Assembly (NCBI RefSeq): GCF_041320595.1
Contig: NZ_CP166625.1
Span: 4,772,001-4,836,000 of the forward strand
From: Pleomorphomonas sp. PLEO
GTDB lineage: Bacteria > Pseudomonadota > Alphaproteobacteria > Rhizobiales > Pleomorphomonadaceae
Length of the DNA: 64,000 nucleotides
Direction: 5' to 3'
The translations under genes were made by a program, and so were the position numbers. Of the stretch, positions 53,521 to 63,497 are shown one piece after another (the first letter of the stretch is position 1; each line of letters begins with the position of its first letter). The notes below the pieces were generated by a model. That model worked only from the letters and a program-made list of their open reading frames with translations, was not told the origin of the DNA and ran no database searches.

Positions 53521-54930
53521 ATGACTACTGGTGCTGATGTTCTGAAAATGATCAAGGACAACGACGTCAAGTACGTTGACCTGCGCTTTACCGACCCGCG
53601 CGGCAAATGGCAGCACGTCACGTTCGACATCGGCCTCGTCGACGAGGATATGCTTGAGAATGGCACCGCCTTCGACGGCTCGTCGATCGCCGGCTGGAAG
53701 GCGATCAACGAATCCGACATGACGCTGATCCTGGATCCGGAAACGGCCTTCATCGATCCGTTCTTCGCTCAGACCACCCTGGTCATCGTCTGCGATATCG
53801 TCGACCCGGTCTCCGGCCAGTCCTACAGCCGCGACCCGCGCTCGATCGCCAAGAAAGCCGAGGCCTACGTTGCCTCGCTCGGCATCGGCGACACCGTGTT
53901 CTTCGGCCCGGAAGCCGAGTTCTTCGTGTTCGACGACGTTCGTTTCTCGGTGACACCCTACAACACGGGCTTCAAGCTGGACATGGTCGAGCTGCCGACC
54001 AACGGCGACACCGAGTATGAGTCTGGCAACCTCGGCCACCGCGTCCGCACCAAGGGCGGCTATTTCCCAGTGCCGCCGATCGACAGCCTGCAGGACATGC
54101 GCTCCGAGATGCTCTCGGCGATGGCCGAGATGGGCGTTGTCGTCGAGAAGCATCACCACGAGGTGGCCTCTGCCCAGCACGAGCTCGGCATGAAGTTCTC
54201 GACGCTGACCCGCATGGCTGACCACCTGCAGATCTACAAGTACGCGATCCATCAGGTTGCCCACGCCTACGGCAAGACGGCCACGTTCATGCCGAAGCCG
54301 GTGTTCGGCGACAATGGTTCGGGCATGCACGTTCACCAGTCGATCTGGAAAGATGGCAAGCCGGTGTTCGCGGGCAACCAGTACAACGACCTCAGCGAGA
54401 CCTGCCTCTACTACATCGGCGGTATCCTGAAGCACGCCAAGGCGATCAACGCCTTCTCCAACCCGTCGACCAACAGCTACAAGCGTCTGGTACCGGGCTA
54501 TGAAGCGCCGGTCCTGCTGGCCTATTCGGCTCGTAACCGCTCGGCTTCCTGCCGCATTCCTTACACGACGAACCCGAAGGCCAAGCGCGTCGAGACCCGT
54601 TTCCCGGATCCGGCAGCCAACCCCTATCTCTGCTTCGTCGCGCTGCTCATGGCCGGCCTGGATGGCATCAAGAACAAGATCCACCCCGGCGACGCCATGG
54701 ACAAGAACCTCTACGACCTGCCGCCGGAAGAGCTGAAGTCCATCCCGACCGTCTGTGGCTCGCTGCGCGAAGCCCTGGCCTCGCTCGACGCCGACCGCGA
54801 CTTCCTGAAGGCCGGTGGTGTCATGGATGACGACTTCATCGACAGCTGGATCGCGCTGAAGATGGAAGAGAACATGCGCTACGAGATGACGCCGCATCCG
54901 ATCGAGTTCGACATGTACTACTCGGTCTGA
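53521..54930 (+). CDS. glnA: Glutamine synthetase type I
   Basis: A 469-residue GSI-beta type enzyme that condenses ammonia with glutamate using ATP. Motifs are [10 protein letters not shown], the metal-binding [17 protein letters not shown], the ATP-binding [11 protein letters not shown], and the adenylylation tyrosine in NLYDLPPEE near residue 397. GGAAGGG precedes the ATG. It is the second gene of the glnBA pair and is followed by two hairpins. Confidence 0.98.
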   Translation: MTTGADVLKMIKDNDVKYVDLRFTDPRGKWQHVTFDIGLVDEDMLENGTAFDGSSIAGWKAINESDMTLILDPETAFIDPFFAQTTLVIVCDIVDPVSGQSYSRDPRSIAKKAEAYVASLGIGDTVFFGPEAEFFVFDDVRFSVTPYNTGFKLDMVELPTNGDTEYESGNLGHRVRTKGGYFPVPPIDSLQDMRSEMLSAMAEMGVVVEKHHHEVASAQHELGMKFSTLTRMADHLQIYKYAIHQVAHAYGKTATFMPKPVFGDNGSGMHVHQSIWKDGKPVFAGNQYNDLSETCLYYIGGILKHAKAINAFSNPSTNSYKRLVPGYEAPVLLAYSARNRSASCRIPYTTNPKAKRVETRFPDPAANPYLCFVALLMAGLDGIKNKIHPGDAMDKNLYDLPPEELKSIPTVCGSLREALASLDADRDFLKAGGVMDDDFIDSWIALKMEENMRYEMTPHPIEFDMYYSV

Positions 54931-54949
54931 GGCGCGTCCTTGGACAACA

Positions 54950-54972
54950 CCGGACGCCTCTCAGGCGTCCGG
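54950..54972 (+). terminator. Hairpin after glnA
   Basis: Perfect 10-bp stem CCGGACGCCT / AGGCGTCCGG with a 3-base loop, followed by TTTC only. It is probably the first part of a tandem terminator or an RNA-stabilising hairpin. Confidence 0.6.
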
Positions 54973-54980
54973 TTTCAACG

Positions 54981-55013
54981 AACCGCCCGCCGCAAGGCCG
55001 GGCGGTTTTTTCT
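54981..55013 (+). terminator. Intrinsic terminator of glnBA
   Basis: Stem AACCGCCCG / CGGGCGGTT followed by a T-rich tract (TTTTTTCTT). A canonical rho-independent terminator. Confidence 0.9.
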
Positions 55014-55104
55014 TTGCGGTACGGGGGATAGCCTGTCGCCCGCCGCTTTCCGTCAAGCCGCCGCGCGCTTATGATCGCCGGACTTTCCAACGGGAGACCA
55101 GAAC

Positions 55105-55932
55105 ATGCCCGACAAATCCTCCATCGGCCCATCGACGAAACTCTGCATGTCGTTGGCTGGTCGGCCGGGAAAGTTCGGCTCGCGTTTTCACAACAGGCTC
55201 TATGAACTGACTGGCTTGGATTACATCTATAAAGCCTTCACCACCAAGGATCTGCCGGCGGCGATCGGCGGTGTTCGGGCGCTGGGCATTCGCGGTTGCG
55301 CCATCTCCATGCCGTTCAAGGAGGCGGTTATTCCGCTTCTCGACCATATCGAGGGATCAGCGGCGGCCATCGACAGCGTCAATACGATCGTCAACGACGA
55401 TGGCTGGCTGACCGGCTACAACACCGATTACAGCGCGGTGCTAGACTTGCTGGACGATGCGGAAATCGCCCCTTCAACCCCCTTCCTGCTCGCCGGCTCT
55501 GGTGGCATGGCCAAGGCCGTGATGGCGGCGTTACGCAACCGGGGCCATCGCTCTGGAGTGATCATCGCGCGCAACGCGGCAACTGGCCAAATGCTCGCCG
55601 ACCTCTACGGCTTCGATTGGACAGCAACCGCCGAGGGATTGACAGCACCGCTGATCATTAACGCCACACCGATTGGCATGGCCGGTGGCGCGGAAGCGGA
55701 GACGCTGGCTTTCCCACCCTCTGCGATCGAAGCGGCGGAAACGGTATTCGACGTAGTGGCGCTGCCGGTTGAGACCCCTCTCATGCGAGCGGCCAAGGTA
55801 GCTGGGCGCAAGCGCATCTCCGGCGCTGACGTCGCCGTGCTGCAGGCGCTTGAGCAATTCGTTCTCTACACTGGCGTCCATCCGAGCGAAGAGCAGGTGA
55901 AGGACGCCGCCATATTCGCAGGGAACGCCTGA
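55105..55932 (+). CDS. Shikimate 5-dehydrogenase-family protein
   Basis: A 275-residue shikimate dehydrogenase-like oxidoreductase. The N-terminal substrate domain has the catalytic lysine in SMPFKEAVIP and an Asp in GYNTDYSAV. The Rossmann domain has AGSGGMAKAVMAAL; the terminal motif is GADVAVLQALEQF. The substrate loop SLAGRPGKFGSRFHN replaces the SxSxxxHN of AroE proper, so it is probably an AroE-like paralogue acting on shikimate, quinate or an unknown acid. It stands alone after the glnBA terminator. Confidence 0.82.
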   Translation: MPDKSSIGPSTKLCMSLAGRPGKFGSRFHNRLYELTGLDYIYKAFTTKDLPAAIGGVRALGIRGCAISMPFKEAVIPLLDHIEGSAAAIDSVNTIVNDDGWLTGYNTDYSAVLDLLDDAEIAPSTPFLLAGSGGMAKAVMAALRNRGHRSGVIIARNAATGQMLADLYGFDWTATAEGLTAPLIINATPIGMAGGAEAETLAFPPSAIEAAETVFDVVALPVETPLMRAAKVAGRKRISGADVAVLQALEQFVLYTGVHPSEEQVKDAAIFAGNA

Positions 55933-55936
55933 GCGA

Positions 55937-56419
55937 TCAGCTGTAGCAGGCCCGCTCCACCTTGCCGATCGCCTTCGATGATCCCTTCAATTGGAAGGTC
56001 GCGGTCGGCAGCACACCGGTCTTGTCAGTGACGGTCAGCGGTTCCGTTGATTTCAGGAGACGGACAAGAGCGCTGTCGCGACGCGGTGTCGCCGCCATGA
56101 CCCCATCCATCGCTTCGTAGCGGAGGGTGATTTCGGCGCTGAGCTGGCCGCTCGCGAAAACGAAGGGTGAGCGATAGTTCATGTCGCCATGCGGCGGAAA
56201 ATCGTCGCCAACGGCGGGTACGAAGCGCAAGCCGATCTTGTCCTCGCCACCGCAGGTGATCAGCAAGACGTCATCCGGTCGGTCGGTTGAGCAGATAGAA
56301 GCGGTCATCGTCGGCCCGCCCTCGTCCTGCTGGATGCCGGCTTTCCAGGCCTGACAATCGCCGGCCAACGCCGGCGTCGCCAGGATGGCGGCAAGCGCCG
56401 CCGCGCAAAAGGTTTTCAT
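55937..56419 (-). CDS. Exported protein of unknown function
   Basis: A 160-residue protein with a signal peptide (MKTFCAAALAAILATPALAG, cleavage likely after ALA). The mature part has four cysteines, two early (CQAW, SICSTD), one in LITCGGED and one at the C-terminus (ERACYS), compatible with periplasmic disulfides. I do not recognise the family. It ends 4 bp from the convergent shikimate dehydrogenase-like gene. Confidence 0.7.
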   Translation of the reverse strand: MKTFCAAALAAILATPALAGDCQAWKAGIQQDEGGPTMTASICSTDRPDDVLLITCGGEDKIGLRFVPAVGDDFPPHGDMNYRSPFVFASGQLSAEITLRYEAMDGVMAATPRRDSALVRLLKSTEPLTVTDKTGVLPTATFQLKGSSKAIGKVERACYS

Positions 56420-56489
56420 GCGTCCCCTCCCCATCGGGCCGGGGCATCAGGCACCCCGACCGCGGCGCCTGCAAGCTCGACTTTTGGTA

Positions 56490-57737
56490 TCAGCCGTAAC
56501 GGCGCGCCGCCTCAACGGCGAGCCCCGTGCCAACCGAGCCGAAGACGTTGCCAGTCACAACGCGCGCTTCCGGTACCGATGCCAGGATGGCGGTCCGCAC
56601 GTGCTCGAGCCGCGTGGAGCCACCGGTCAAAAACACCGCGTCGATATCGTTGGCAGCGACACCGGCCTCTGCAAGACAGGTATCGACGCGGGCGCCGATG
56701 CGGCTGGCGAGGTCGCCGGTATGGCGAACGAGACCAGCGTGGTCGACATGGGTGGAAAGGCCCCGTTCCAGCCACTCGAAGGCAACGGTAACAGCGCCTT
56801 GTTCGGCAACGGCAATTTTGGCCGCTTCCACCTCGATGGCAAGGCTATGGCCGCGCTCGTCGTCGACCACATGCATCAGCCGCTGAATGAGATCTGGCTC
56901 CGCTGCGCGTTTTTCGAGGTCGATGAGTTCGCGATGAATGCGCGGCTCGTAAAGACGGTTGATCGCCGACCATGTGGCGAGGTCGTGATAGTAGACCGAA
57001 GGTACGTCGATCTCACCACGGGCAAGCTTGGACCGGAAGCCGAGGAGCGGCATCACCGTACCGAGGCTGAGGTGGCGGTCGAAGTCGGTGCCGCCGATGC
57101 GGACGCCGTCGTTGGCCAGCACGTCGGAGGCGCGCTCGGCTTTCTTTGCTCGCTCCGGTCCGAGACGGACGATCGAAAAGTCGGAGGTGCCACCGCCAAT
57201 GTCGGCGATCAGCGCCAGCTCCTCGCGGGATAGCTGCTGTTCATAATCGAGGCTGGCGGCGATCGGCTCGTACTGGAAAGAAACCTCTTGAAAGCCGAGA
57301 TCGTGGGCAATGGCATGCAGCGTTGCCTCCGCGAGACGGTCGGCCTCGGCGTTGCCGTCGACAAAATGCACGGGGCGGCCATGGACGAGGTGGGTGAGCG
57401 GCGCGCGCGCCACCGCTTCGCCCCGCTTTTTCACTTCCGCCAGATAGCGCTTCAGCACGTCGCGAAACTTGACGCGGCTCTTGCCGACCAGCGTCGTCTC
57501 TTCCATCAACGCCGAGCCAAGCACCGATTTCAGCGCCCGCATCAGGCGACCGTGCTCGCCGCCGATATAAGCGGCAATGGCGGCGCGGCCAACCGAAATG
57601 GAACCGTCCTGGTGATAGAAGATGGCGCTCGGGAGCGTATCCTCGTTATCTTCCAGGCGCACCATATCGGCTCGGCCGTCGGTAACGACGCCGAGCGTAG
57701 TATTGGACGTGCCGAAATCGAGGCCTGCCGCTGCCAT
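56490..57737 (-). CDS. Hsp70-family chaperone-like ATPase (YegD type)
   Basis: A 415-residue actin-fold ATPase that lacks the DnaK substrate-binding domain. Phosphate-binding motifs are LDFGTSNTTLGV at the N-terminus, ADIGGGTSDFSIV near residue 190 and VFLTGGSTRLEHVR near 365, and EPIAASLDYE is the adenosine-adjacent segment. It resembles E. coli YegD; the client is unknown. GGAGAG precedes the ATG. Family assignment is firm, role is not. Confidence 0.9.
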   Translation of the reverse strand: MAAAGLDFGTSNTTLGVVTDGRADMVRLEDNEDTLPSAIFYHQDGSISVGRAAIAAYIGGEHGRLMRALKSVLGSALMEETTLVGKSRVKFRDVLKRYLAEVKKRGEAVARAPLTHLVHGRPVHFVDGNAEADRLAEATLHAIAHDLGFQEVSFQYEPIAASLDYEQQLSREELALIADIGGGTSDFSIVRLGPERAKKAERASDVLANDGVRIGGTDFDRHLSLGTVMPLLGFRSKLARGEIDVPSVYYHDLATWSAINRLYEPRIHRELIDLEKRAAEPDLIQRLMHVVDDERGHSLAIEVEAAKIAVAEQGAVTVAFEWLERGLSTHVDHAGLVRHTGDLASRIGARVDTCLAEAGVAANDIDAVFLTGGSTRLEHVRTAILASVPEARVVTGNVFGSVGTGLAVEAARRYG

Positions 57738-57804
57738 GACCGCTCTCCGAATAACTGGGGGCGGTTTCCCTAGCGCTTCGCGGCGACGATTGCCAGCGGC
57801 AAAA

Positions 57805-58011
57805 TCAGGCGAGCAGGAAGACCAGCGACGTCAGCGACAGCAGCACCAGCACGGCTGGCAGCGCGAAGATGCCGCCGGTGAGCGGGGGCTCGGCCGCGAC
57901 CTCCTGAAGATGGCGCCGCATGCCACCGAGGCGGTGGCCGGCAACGAAGGCACGGGTGTGGACGGCTCCGAGTTCTCGGAGCACGGCATCTTGATACTGG
58001 TTTCGACGCAT
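57805..58011 (-). CDS. Small membrane protein, hypothetical
   Basis: A 68-residue frame starting MRRNQYQDAVLRELGAVHTR with one strongly hydrophobic C-terminal segment (GIFALPAVLVLLSLTSLVFL). The ATG has only a weak GGTGG upstream. It fits the gap between the Hsp70-like gene and parE. No known family is recognised; it could be chance. Confidence 0.45.
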   Translation of the reverse strand: MRRNQYQDAVLRELGAVHTRAFVAGHRLGGMRRHLQEVAAEPPLTGGIFALPAVLVLLSLTSLVFLLA

Positions 58012-58239
58012 GACAAACCACCAATGAACGTTCCGGAGCTTGCCGCCACCAGGGTTAAGAACGCCTCAACGGCGTCGATGGCATCTGGGTCGACAGTGCA
58101 TGAGCCGGAACACATGTAGAACGAGATTGGCGCTCCCGTTGCCAGCGTGGCAAACTGCGGGGCGCGCGAATCAGCTCCGCCCTTCCCGGCGGGCGGCGGA
58201 ATGGCCGGGGATGCCGGTCAATGGACGAAGACGGAACGC

Positions 58240-60282
58240 ATGGAAAAGGACGACCTGTTCGGAACACTCCCCCCGCCGGCGAGCACGGCGACCCCGGTGG
58301 CGGCGCCCGTTCGTGCGCCCAAGCCAGCGCGTCCCCGTGTCGAGGCCGCCGCGCCGGTGGAAGCGGTCTATGACGCATCGACCATTGAGGTTCTGGAAGG
58401 ACTCGAACCGGTACGCCGGCGCCCCGGCATGTATATTGGCGGCACCGACGACAAGGCGATGCATCACCTGTTCGCCGAAGTGATCGACAACTCGATGGAC
58501 GAGGCGGTGGCCGGCCACGCCTCGTGGATCGAAGTGCGGCTCGATGCCGACGGCTTCCTCACCGTCAACGACAATGGTCGTGGCATTCCGGTCGATCCGC
58601 ACCCGAAATTTCCAGGCAAATCGGCACTGGAGGTGATCCTGTGCACCCTGCATGCCGGCGGCAAGTTCGACAGCAAGGTCTACGAGACATCCGGTGGTTT
58701 GCACGGCGTAGGTGTTTCGGTGGTCAACGCCCTTTCCGAGTGGCTCGATGTCGAGGTGGCGCGTGGTCGCCAACTCTACAAGCAAAGCTTTTCGCGTGGC
58801 GTACCGCAGGGCGATTTGCAGCGCCTCGGCGAGACCATGAACCGGCGCGGCACCAAGGTGCGCTTCAGGCCGGACCCACAGATTTTTGGAAAAGACCCTC
58901 GTTTCGAGCCGGCGCGCATCTTCACGATGGCCCGCTCCAAGGCTTACCTGTTTGGTGGCATCGAAATCCGCTGGTCTTGCGATCCGTCGCTGGTCGAGGG
59001 TTCGAAAACACCGGCCGAGGCGGTGTTCCGCTTTCCGGGAGGCCTCAAGGACTTTCTCGCCGAGACGCTGGAGGGCGAAAAGCGCGTCGCTGACGACCTG
59101 TTCGCCGGCCGCTTCGGCACTGGCGGTCACGGTACCGTCGAATGGGCCGTTTCCTGGTTCGCGGGCGACGGTTTCGTCAACTCCTACTGCAACACTATCC
59201 CGACGCCGGATGGCGGCACCCATGAGCAAGGCCTGCGCCTCGCCCTCACCCGCTCGTTCAAGGCCTACGGCGAGATGGCCGGCAACAAGCGTGTGGCTCA
59301 GGTGATGCCCGAGGATGTGATGACGTCCGCCGGCGCCATGCTTTCGGTCTTCGTGCGCGAGCCGGAATTTGTCGGCCAGACCAAGGACAAGCTCTCCACC
59401 GCCGAGGCGGCCCGCATCGTCGAGACGGCGGTCAAGGATGCCTTCGACCACTGGCTGACCGCTTCACCCCAGCAATCGGGACGCCTTCTGGACTGGATCG
59501 TCGAGCGCGCCGACGAGCGCCTTCGTCGCCGACAGGAAAAGGACGTTCTGCGCAAGAGCGCGGTGCGCAAGCTGCGCCTGCCGGGCAAGCTCGCCGACTG
59601 CACACAAAACGCCGCTCAAGGGTCGGAACTGTTCATCGTCGAGGGTGACTCGGCCGGCGGCTCCGCCAAGCAGGCGCGTGACCGCGCCAGTCAGGCGGTA
59701 ATGCCGTTGCGCGGCAAGATCCTCAACGTCGCGAGTGCCGGCCGCGATAAGGTGACGGCCAACCAGCTCCTGTCAGACCTGTTGCAGGCACTCGGCTGTG
59801 GTACCCGCTCGCACTATCACGAAGACGATCTCCGCTACGACAAGGTGATCGTGATGACCGACGCCGACGTCGACGGCGCCCATATCGCATCGCTCTTGAT
59901 CACCTTCTTCTACCGCGAGATGCCGCAGCTCATCCGTGGCGGCCATCTCTATCTCGCAGTGCCGCCGCTCTATCGCCTGACCCATGGCGGCAAGACCATC
60001 TACGCTCGCGACGATGCCCACCGCGAAGAGCTGCTGCGCACCACCTTCAAGAACAAGAAACCGGAGATCGGCCGCTTCAAAGGTCTTGGCGAGATGATGC
60101 CCTCGCAGCTCAAGGAAACCACCATGGACAAGAAGACGCGCACGCTGCTGCGCGTCGTCATGGTGGAGGACGAGGCGGAGCGGACGGCGGATTCGGTCGA
60201 GCGGCTGATGGGCAACAAACCGGAAGGCCGCTTCCAGTTCATTCAGGAGAACGCCGAGTTCGCCGAGGATCTGGACATCTGA
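58240..60282 (+). CDS. parE: DNA topoisomerase IV subunit B
   Basis: A 680-residue type IIA topoisomerase ATPase subunit that pairs with ParC to decatenate chromosomes. Features are the GHKL ATPase [24 protein letters not shown] and [19 protein letters not shown], and Toprim [23 protein letters not shown] and [10 protein letters not shown] 35-residue Ala/Pro-rich N-terminal extension precedes the ATPase domain. The ATG at 58,240 (MEKDDLFG) is chosen over 58,147, whose extra residues are not family-like. The motif set fits ParE rather than GyrB. Confidence 0.95.
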   Translation: MEKDDLFGTLPPPASTATPVAAPVRAPKPARPRVEAAAPVEAVYDASTIEVLEGLEPVRRRPGMYIGGTDDKAMHHLFAEVIDNSMDEAVAGHASWIEVRLDADGFLTVNDNGRGIPVDPHPKFPGKSALEVILCTLHAGGKFDSKVYETSGGLHGVGVSVVNALSEWLDVEVARGRQLYKQSFSRGVPQGDLQRLGETMNRRGTKVRFRPDPQIFGKDPRFEPARIFTMARSKAYLFGGIEIRWSCDPSLVEGSKTPAEAVFRFPGGLKDFLAETLEGEKRVADDLFAGRFGTGGHGTVEWAVSWFAGDGFVNSYCNTIPTPDGGTHEQGLRLALTRSFKAYGEMAGNKRVAQVMPEDVMTSAGAMLSVFVREPEFVGQTKDKLSTAEAARIVETAVKDAFDHWLTASPQQSGRLLDWIVERADERLRRRQEKDVLRKSAVRKLRLPGKLADCTQNAAQGSELFIVEGDSAGGSAKQARDRASQAVMPLRGKILNVASAGRDKVTANQLLSDLLQALGCGTRSHYHEDDLRYDKVIVMTDADVDGAHIASLLITFFYREMPQLIRGGHLYLAVPPLYRLTHGGKTIYARDDAHREELLRTTFKNKKPEIGRFKGLGEMMPSQLKETTMDKKTRTLLRVVMVEDEAERTADSVERLMGNKPEGRFQFIQENAEFAEDLDI

Positions 60283-60503
60283 CGTCAAGATGCCGCCCCA
60301 CGGCGTGCGATTGGGCTGGCAGCGCGACCAATCATCGCGCCGCCGGCAAATGGTGTTGTCAATTGCTGGAAGGCTGAGCCCTCCAACATCGGCAGTTTTT
60401 CTTATGACCAGTCGTGGAAAAACCTGGCGGCTGTTACTTTGTCGGCGTGATATCTTGAGCCTCGCTCGACCATCCTTTTCGTGCCGCTCATCGCCCCTTC
60501 TAG

Positions 60504-61345
60504 GCTCAGGACCTATTAAATTGGTTGCGGTCGCAAAGATTGGTTGATTCAATAGCAGCGTGAGGAGGCGTTGCGATGAGTGATCTGATCTGGCTGTCGG
60601 AGGCGCAGATGCGCCGGATCGAGCCCTATTTTCCGTTGTCACACGGGGTTCCGCGCGTCGATGATCGGCGGATCATCAGCGGCATCATCTTCGTGATCCG
60701 CAACGGCCTGCGGTGGCGCGACGCACCTGCTGAGTACGGTCCGCACAAGACGATCTACAACCGCTTCATCCGCTGGAGCCGGCTCGGCGTGTTCAACAAG
60801 ATCTTCGCCGGGCTCGCCGCAAAGGGCGGGAAACCCGACCAACTGATGATCGATGCAACCCACCTAAAGGCGCACCGGACCGCAGCCAGCTTGCTCAAAA
60901 AGGGGCTGTTCCCCGACGTATCGGACGCACCAAAGGCGGCCTGAACTCGAAGCTCCATGCCGTGTGTGACGCAAAGGGCAGGCCGCTGGTCATGCTCCTG
61001 AGCGAAGGCCAGATGAGCGATTACAAAGGGGCGGCGCTCATGATCGACGCCCTGCCCAGGGCCAAGGCCCTGCTCGGCGACCGAGGCTACGATGCCGACT
61101 GGTTCCGCGCGGCACTTGCACAGCGCAAGATTGCCGCCTGCATCCCTTCAAGGCGCAACCGTAAGATCCAGATCCCCCACGATGTCGCGCTTTATCGCCA
61201 GCGCCACAAGATCGAAATCATGTTCGGCAGGCTCAAGGATTGGCGGCGAATCCACACACGCTATGATCGCTGCGCCCACACCTTCATGTCAGCGATCTGC
61301 ATCGCAGCCACCGTCATCTTCTGGATCAATCAATGAGTCCTGAGC
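60504..61345 (+). mobile_element. IS5-family (IS427-like) insertion sequence, 842 bp
   Basis: The terminal inverted repeats begin GCTCAGGAC at 60,504 and end GTCCTGAGC at 61,345. A 4-bp duplication CTAG lies at 60,500-60,503 and 61,346-61,349 (YTAR type target). It lies between parE and the helicase gene and does not visibly break a gene. The 217 bp between parE and the element hold no supported gene. Confidence 0.85.
60576..61336 (+). CDS. IS427-type transposase expressed by -1 frameshift
   Basis: Two overlapping frames make one DDE transposase. OrfA (60,576-60,944) contains [40 protein letters not shown] and the first Asp in [12 protein letters not shown]. The second frame (to 61,336) has [28 protein letters not shown] (second Asp) and [17 protein letters not shown] (Glu). 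The junction lies at CTCAAAAAGGGG near 60,895-60,906, a slippery run consistent with programmed -1 frameshifting as known for IS427-group elements. Both frames look intact, so the element may be functional. Confidence 0.85.
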
Positions 61346-61649
61346 CTAGGAGAGAGCACGTAGAACTCCTTCCCTGCCAAGAAGATCGGCCGCTTAACTA
61401 TCGCGGACGGAGTGATGGCTAGGTTCATCTGGCGTCCAAACGGACCGAAACGTACGTTGAAAGCCTCAGGGACCGCTTCCGAGTTGATTGAAGTAACAAT
61501 AAACGCTGAATTCGGCAGGAATTGATTGACATACCGTCGATTCCACATATGGTCTCCGACGATATCCGGATCATACAAACTCGACCCGGAAGCGCGTGGA
61601 TTCGCCTGCCTCAGTGTTCGAATCCTCAATCCAAGAGACCGCACACCAC
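61346..61649. other. Intergenic region upstream of the DEAD-box helicase gene
   Basis: No supported gene. A minus-strand frame from 61,549 (MWNRRYVNQFLPNSAFIVTS) runs into the IS end and might be a truncated gene, but it has no recognisable family. The helicase promoter and 5' leader must lie here. Confidence 0.35.
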
Positions 61650-63272
61650 ATGAATTTTTCTGATCTCGGACTGAGCGCCAACGTAATGGCGGCTGTTGAA
61701 GCGGCTGGCTATACGATTCCGACGCCAATCCAAGCGGAAGCCATTCCGCACGCTGTCACTGGCCGTGACGTCATCGGCATCGCCCAGACGGGAACTGGCA
61801 AGACCGCCGCTTTTGTGCTGCCGATGCTGACGCTCCTTGAGAGCGGTCGCGCCCGTGCGCGTATGCCCCGTACGCTAATCCTCGAGCCGACGCGCGAGCT
61901 CGCTGCGCAGGTCGAGGAGAACTTCGTCAAGTATTCGTTCAATAACAAGCTGAACATCGCTCTACTGATCGGCGGCGTGTCGTTCGATGATCAGGAGCGT
62001 AAGCTCGATCGCGGTGCTGACGTGCTGATCGCCACGCCCGGACGATTGCTCGACCATTTCGAGCGCGGCAAGCTGCTGCTCACCGGTGTCGAGATCCTGG
62101 TGATCGATGAAGCTGATCGCATGCTCGACATGGGCTTCATTCCGGACATCGAGCGCATCTGCAAGCTCGTCACCAAGAACCATCAGACGCTGTTCTTCTC
62201 GGCGACCATGCCGCCAGAGATCCAGGCGTTGACCGAGAACTTCCTCAACAACCCGGTGCAGATCGAGGTTTCGAAGCCAGCGAGCGCCGCTACGACGGTG
62301 GCCCAGCGTCTCACAGTCTCCGGCACCGAGGATTTTGAGAAGCGCGAGACACTGCGCGCCCAGATCGCCGCCGCCGAGGATCTGAAGAACGCCATTGTAT
62401 TCTGCAACCGTAAGCGCGACGTGGCGGTGGTGTTCCGCAGCCTCGTCCGGCATGGTTTCAACGTCGGGGCACTGCATGGCGACATGGATCAGCGAGCCCG
62501 CATGGCAACGCTGGATGCTTTCAAGAAGGGCACGCTGACGCTGCTTGTTGCTTCCGACGTCGCCGCTCGCGGCCTCGACATCCCCGATGTCAGCCATGTC
62601 TTCAATTATGACGTGCCGATCCATGCCGAGGACTATGTCCACCGCATCGGTCGTACCGGTCGAGCCGGCCGGAAAGGCACGGCTGTGATGCTGGTCACCC
62701 AAGACGACGAAAAGCATCTCTCCGCCATCGAGAAGCTGATCATCACCGACATCGAATGGATCGGCGACCCTATCGTTTTCGATCCGGAAGCGCGCAAGCG
62801 GTCACGCGGCCGCAAGGGTGCCGAGAGCAGCAAGGAGCCGCGCCGCTCTCGTGCCAAGACGACGGATGGCGAAGAAGCCCGGGCGCCGTCTCGCTCGCGC
62901 CGCACCCGCCAGGAAGCCGTACCAACTGAAACGGCCGAAGCCTCGACCGAAGAGGCACCGCGCCCGAGTCGCAGCCGCGCTGCCCGACCCGAACGCGAGG
63001 CCAGGCCAGAGCGTGAGCCCAGGCCCGAACAGGAGGCAAGGCCGGAGCGCGCGCCGAGGCCGGAGCGCGAGGCCAGAGCCGAGCGTGAGCCGAGACCCGA
63101 GCGTGAGCCGAGATTGGAAAGAGGCGCCGAGCGGCAGCCTGTCCGTGCTGGCGAGCGTCCGCGCCCCATGCCCCGTCGCGATGTCGATGACGGCCCAGCC
63201 GTCGTTGGGCTCGGTGATCATGTCCCGGCCTTCTTGCTGCGACCGGTGCGGATCGCCAAAACCGCGAACTGA
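61650..63272 (+). CDS. DEAD-box ATP-dependent RNA helicase
   Basis: A 540-residue RhlE-like helicase. Motifs: Q motif PTPIQAEAIP, I AQTGTGKT, Ia PTRELAAQ, Ib TPGRLLDHFE, II DEAD, III SATMP, V ASDVAARGLDIP, VI HRIGRTGRAGRKG. The core ends near residue 375. A 160-residue basic/acidic tail follows, with RSRRTR-type Arg/Ser stretches and then a run of RPERE-type repeats, probably an RNA-binding disordered tail. The ATG at 61,650 (MNFSDLG) matches the family start. It probably acts in ribosome assembly or RNA decay. Confidence 0.92.
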   Translation: MNFSDLGLSANVMAAVEAAGYTIPTPIQAEAIPHAVTGRDVIGIAQTGTGKTAAFVLPMLTLLESGRARARMPRTLILEPTRELAAQVEENFVKYSFNNKLNIALLIGGVSFDDQERKLDRGADVLIATPGRLLDHFERGKLLLTGVEILVIDEADRMLDMGFIPDIERICKLVTKNHQTLFFSATMPPEIQALTENFLNNPVQIEVSKPASAATTVAQRLTVSGTEDFEKRETLRAQIAAAEDLKNAIVFCNRKRDVAVVFRSLVRHGFNVGALHGDMDQRARMATLDAFKKGTLTLLVASDVAARGLDIPDVSHVFNYDVPIHAEDYVHRIGRTGRAGRKGTAVMLVTQDDEKHLSAIEKLIITDIEWIGDPIVFDPEARKRSRGRKGAESSKEPRRSRAKTTDGEEARAPSRSRRTRQEAVPTETAEASTEEAPRPSRSRAARPEREARPEREPRPEQEARPERAPRPEREARAEREPRPEREPRLERGAERQPVRAGERPRPMPRRDVDDGPAVVGLGDHVPAFLLRPVRIAKTAN

Positions 63273-63300
63273 CCATTTATATATCGGATCTTCCATCGAA

Positions 63301-63330
63301 CGGCGGCTGCTTTAGCCGCCGTTTTCGTTT
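63301..63330 (+). terminator. Intrinsic terminator of the helicase gene
   Basis: Stem CGGCGGCT / AGCCGCCG with a 5-base loop, followed by TTTTCGTTT, 28 bp after the stop codon. Between here and 63,497 no gene is seen. Confidence 0.85.
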
Positions 63331-63497
63331 GGGACGGCGTCGCAAATCGCATCTGCTAGTCGGAAAAATCAGCCGCGTCGCGCTTCGCCGCGACCGGAAA
63401 GCTCGAATTTTACCAAACGCATGCACCTTTGCTTAACGCTCAATTCATGCCTACCGTTTATCAACGTGCAAGGGATGCGAGGGCAGTGGGCGGGACC

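Noticed and set aside
58171-59451. Long minus-strand frame opposite parE
   Set aside because: Antisense shadow of a certain parE gene, with no ribosome site or recognisable domain.
61346-61549. Minus-strand gene truncated by the IS427-like element
   Set aside because: Rejoining the flanks across the IS does not give a convincing continuous protein, so it is kept only as a note.
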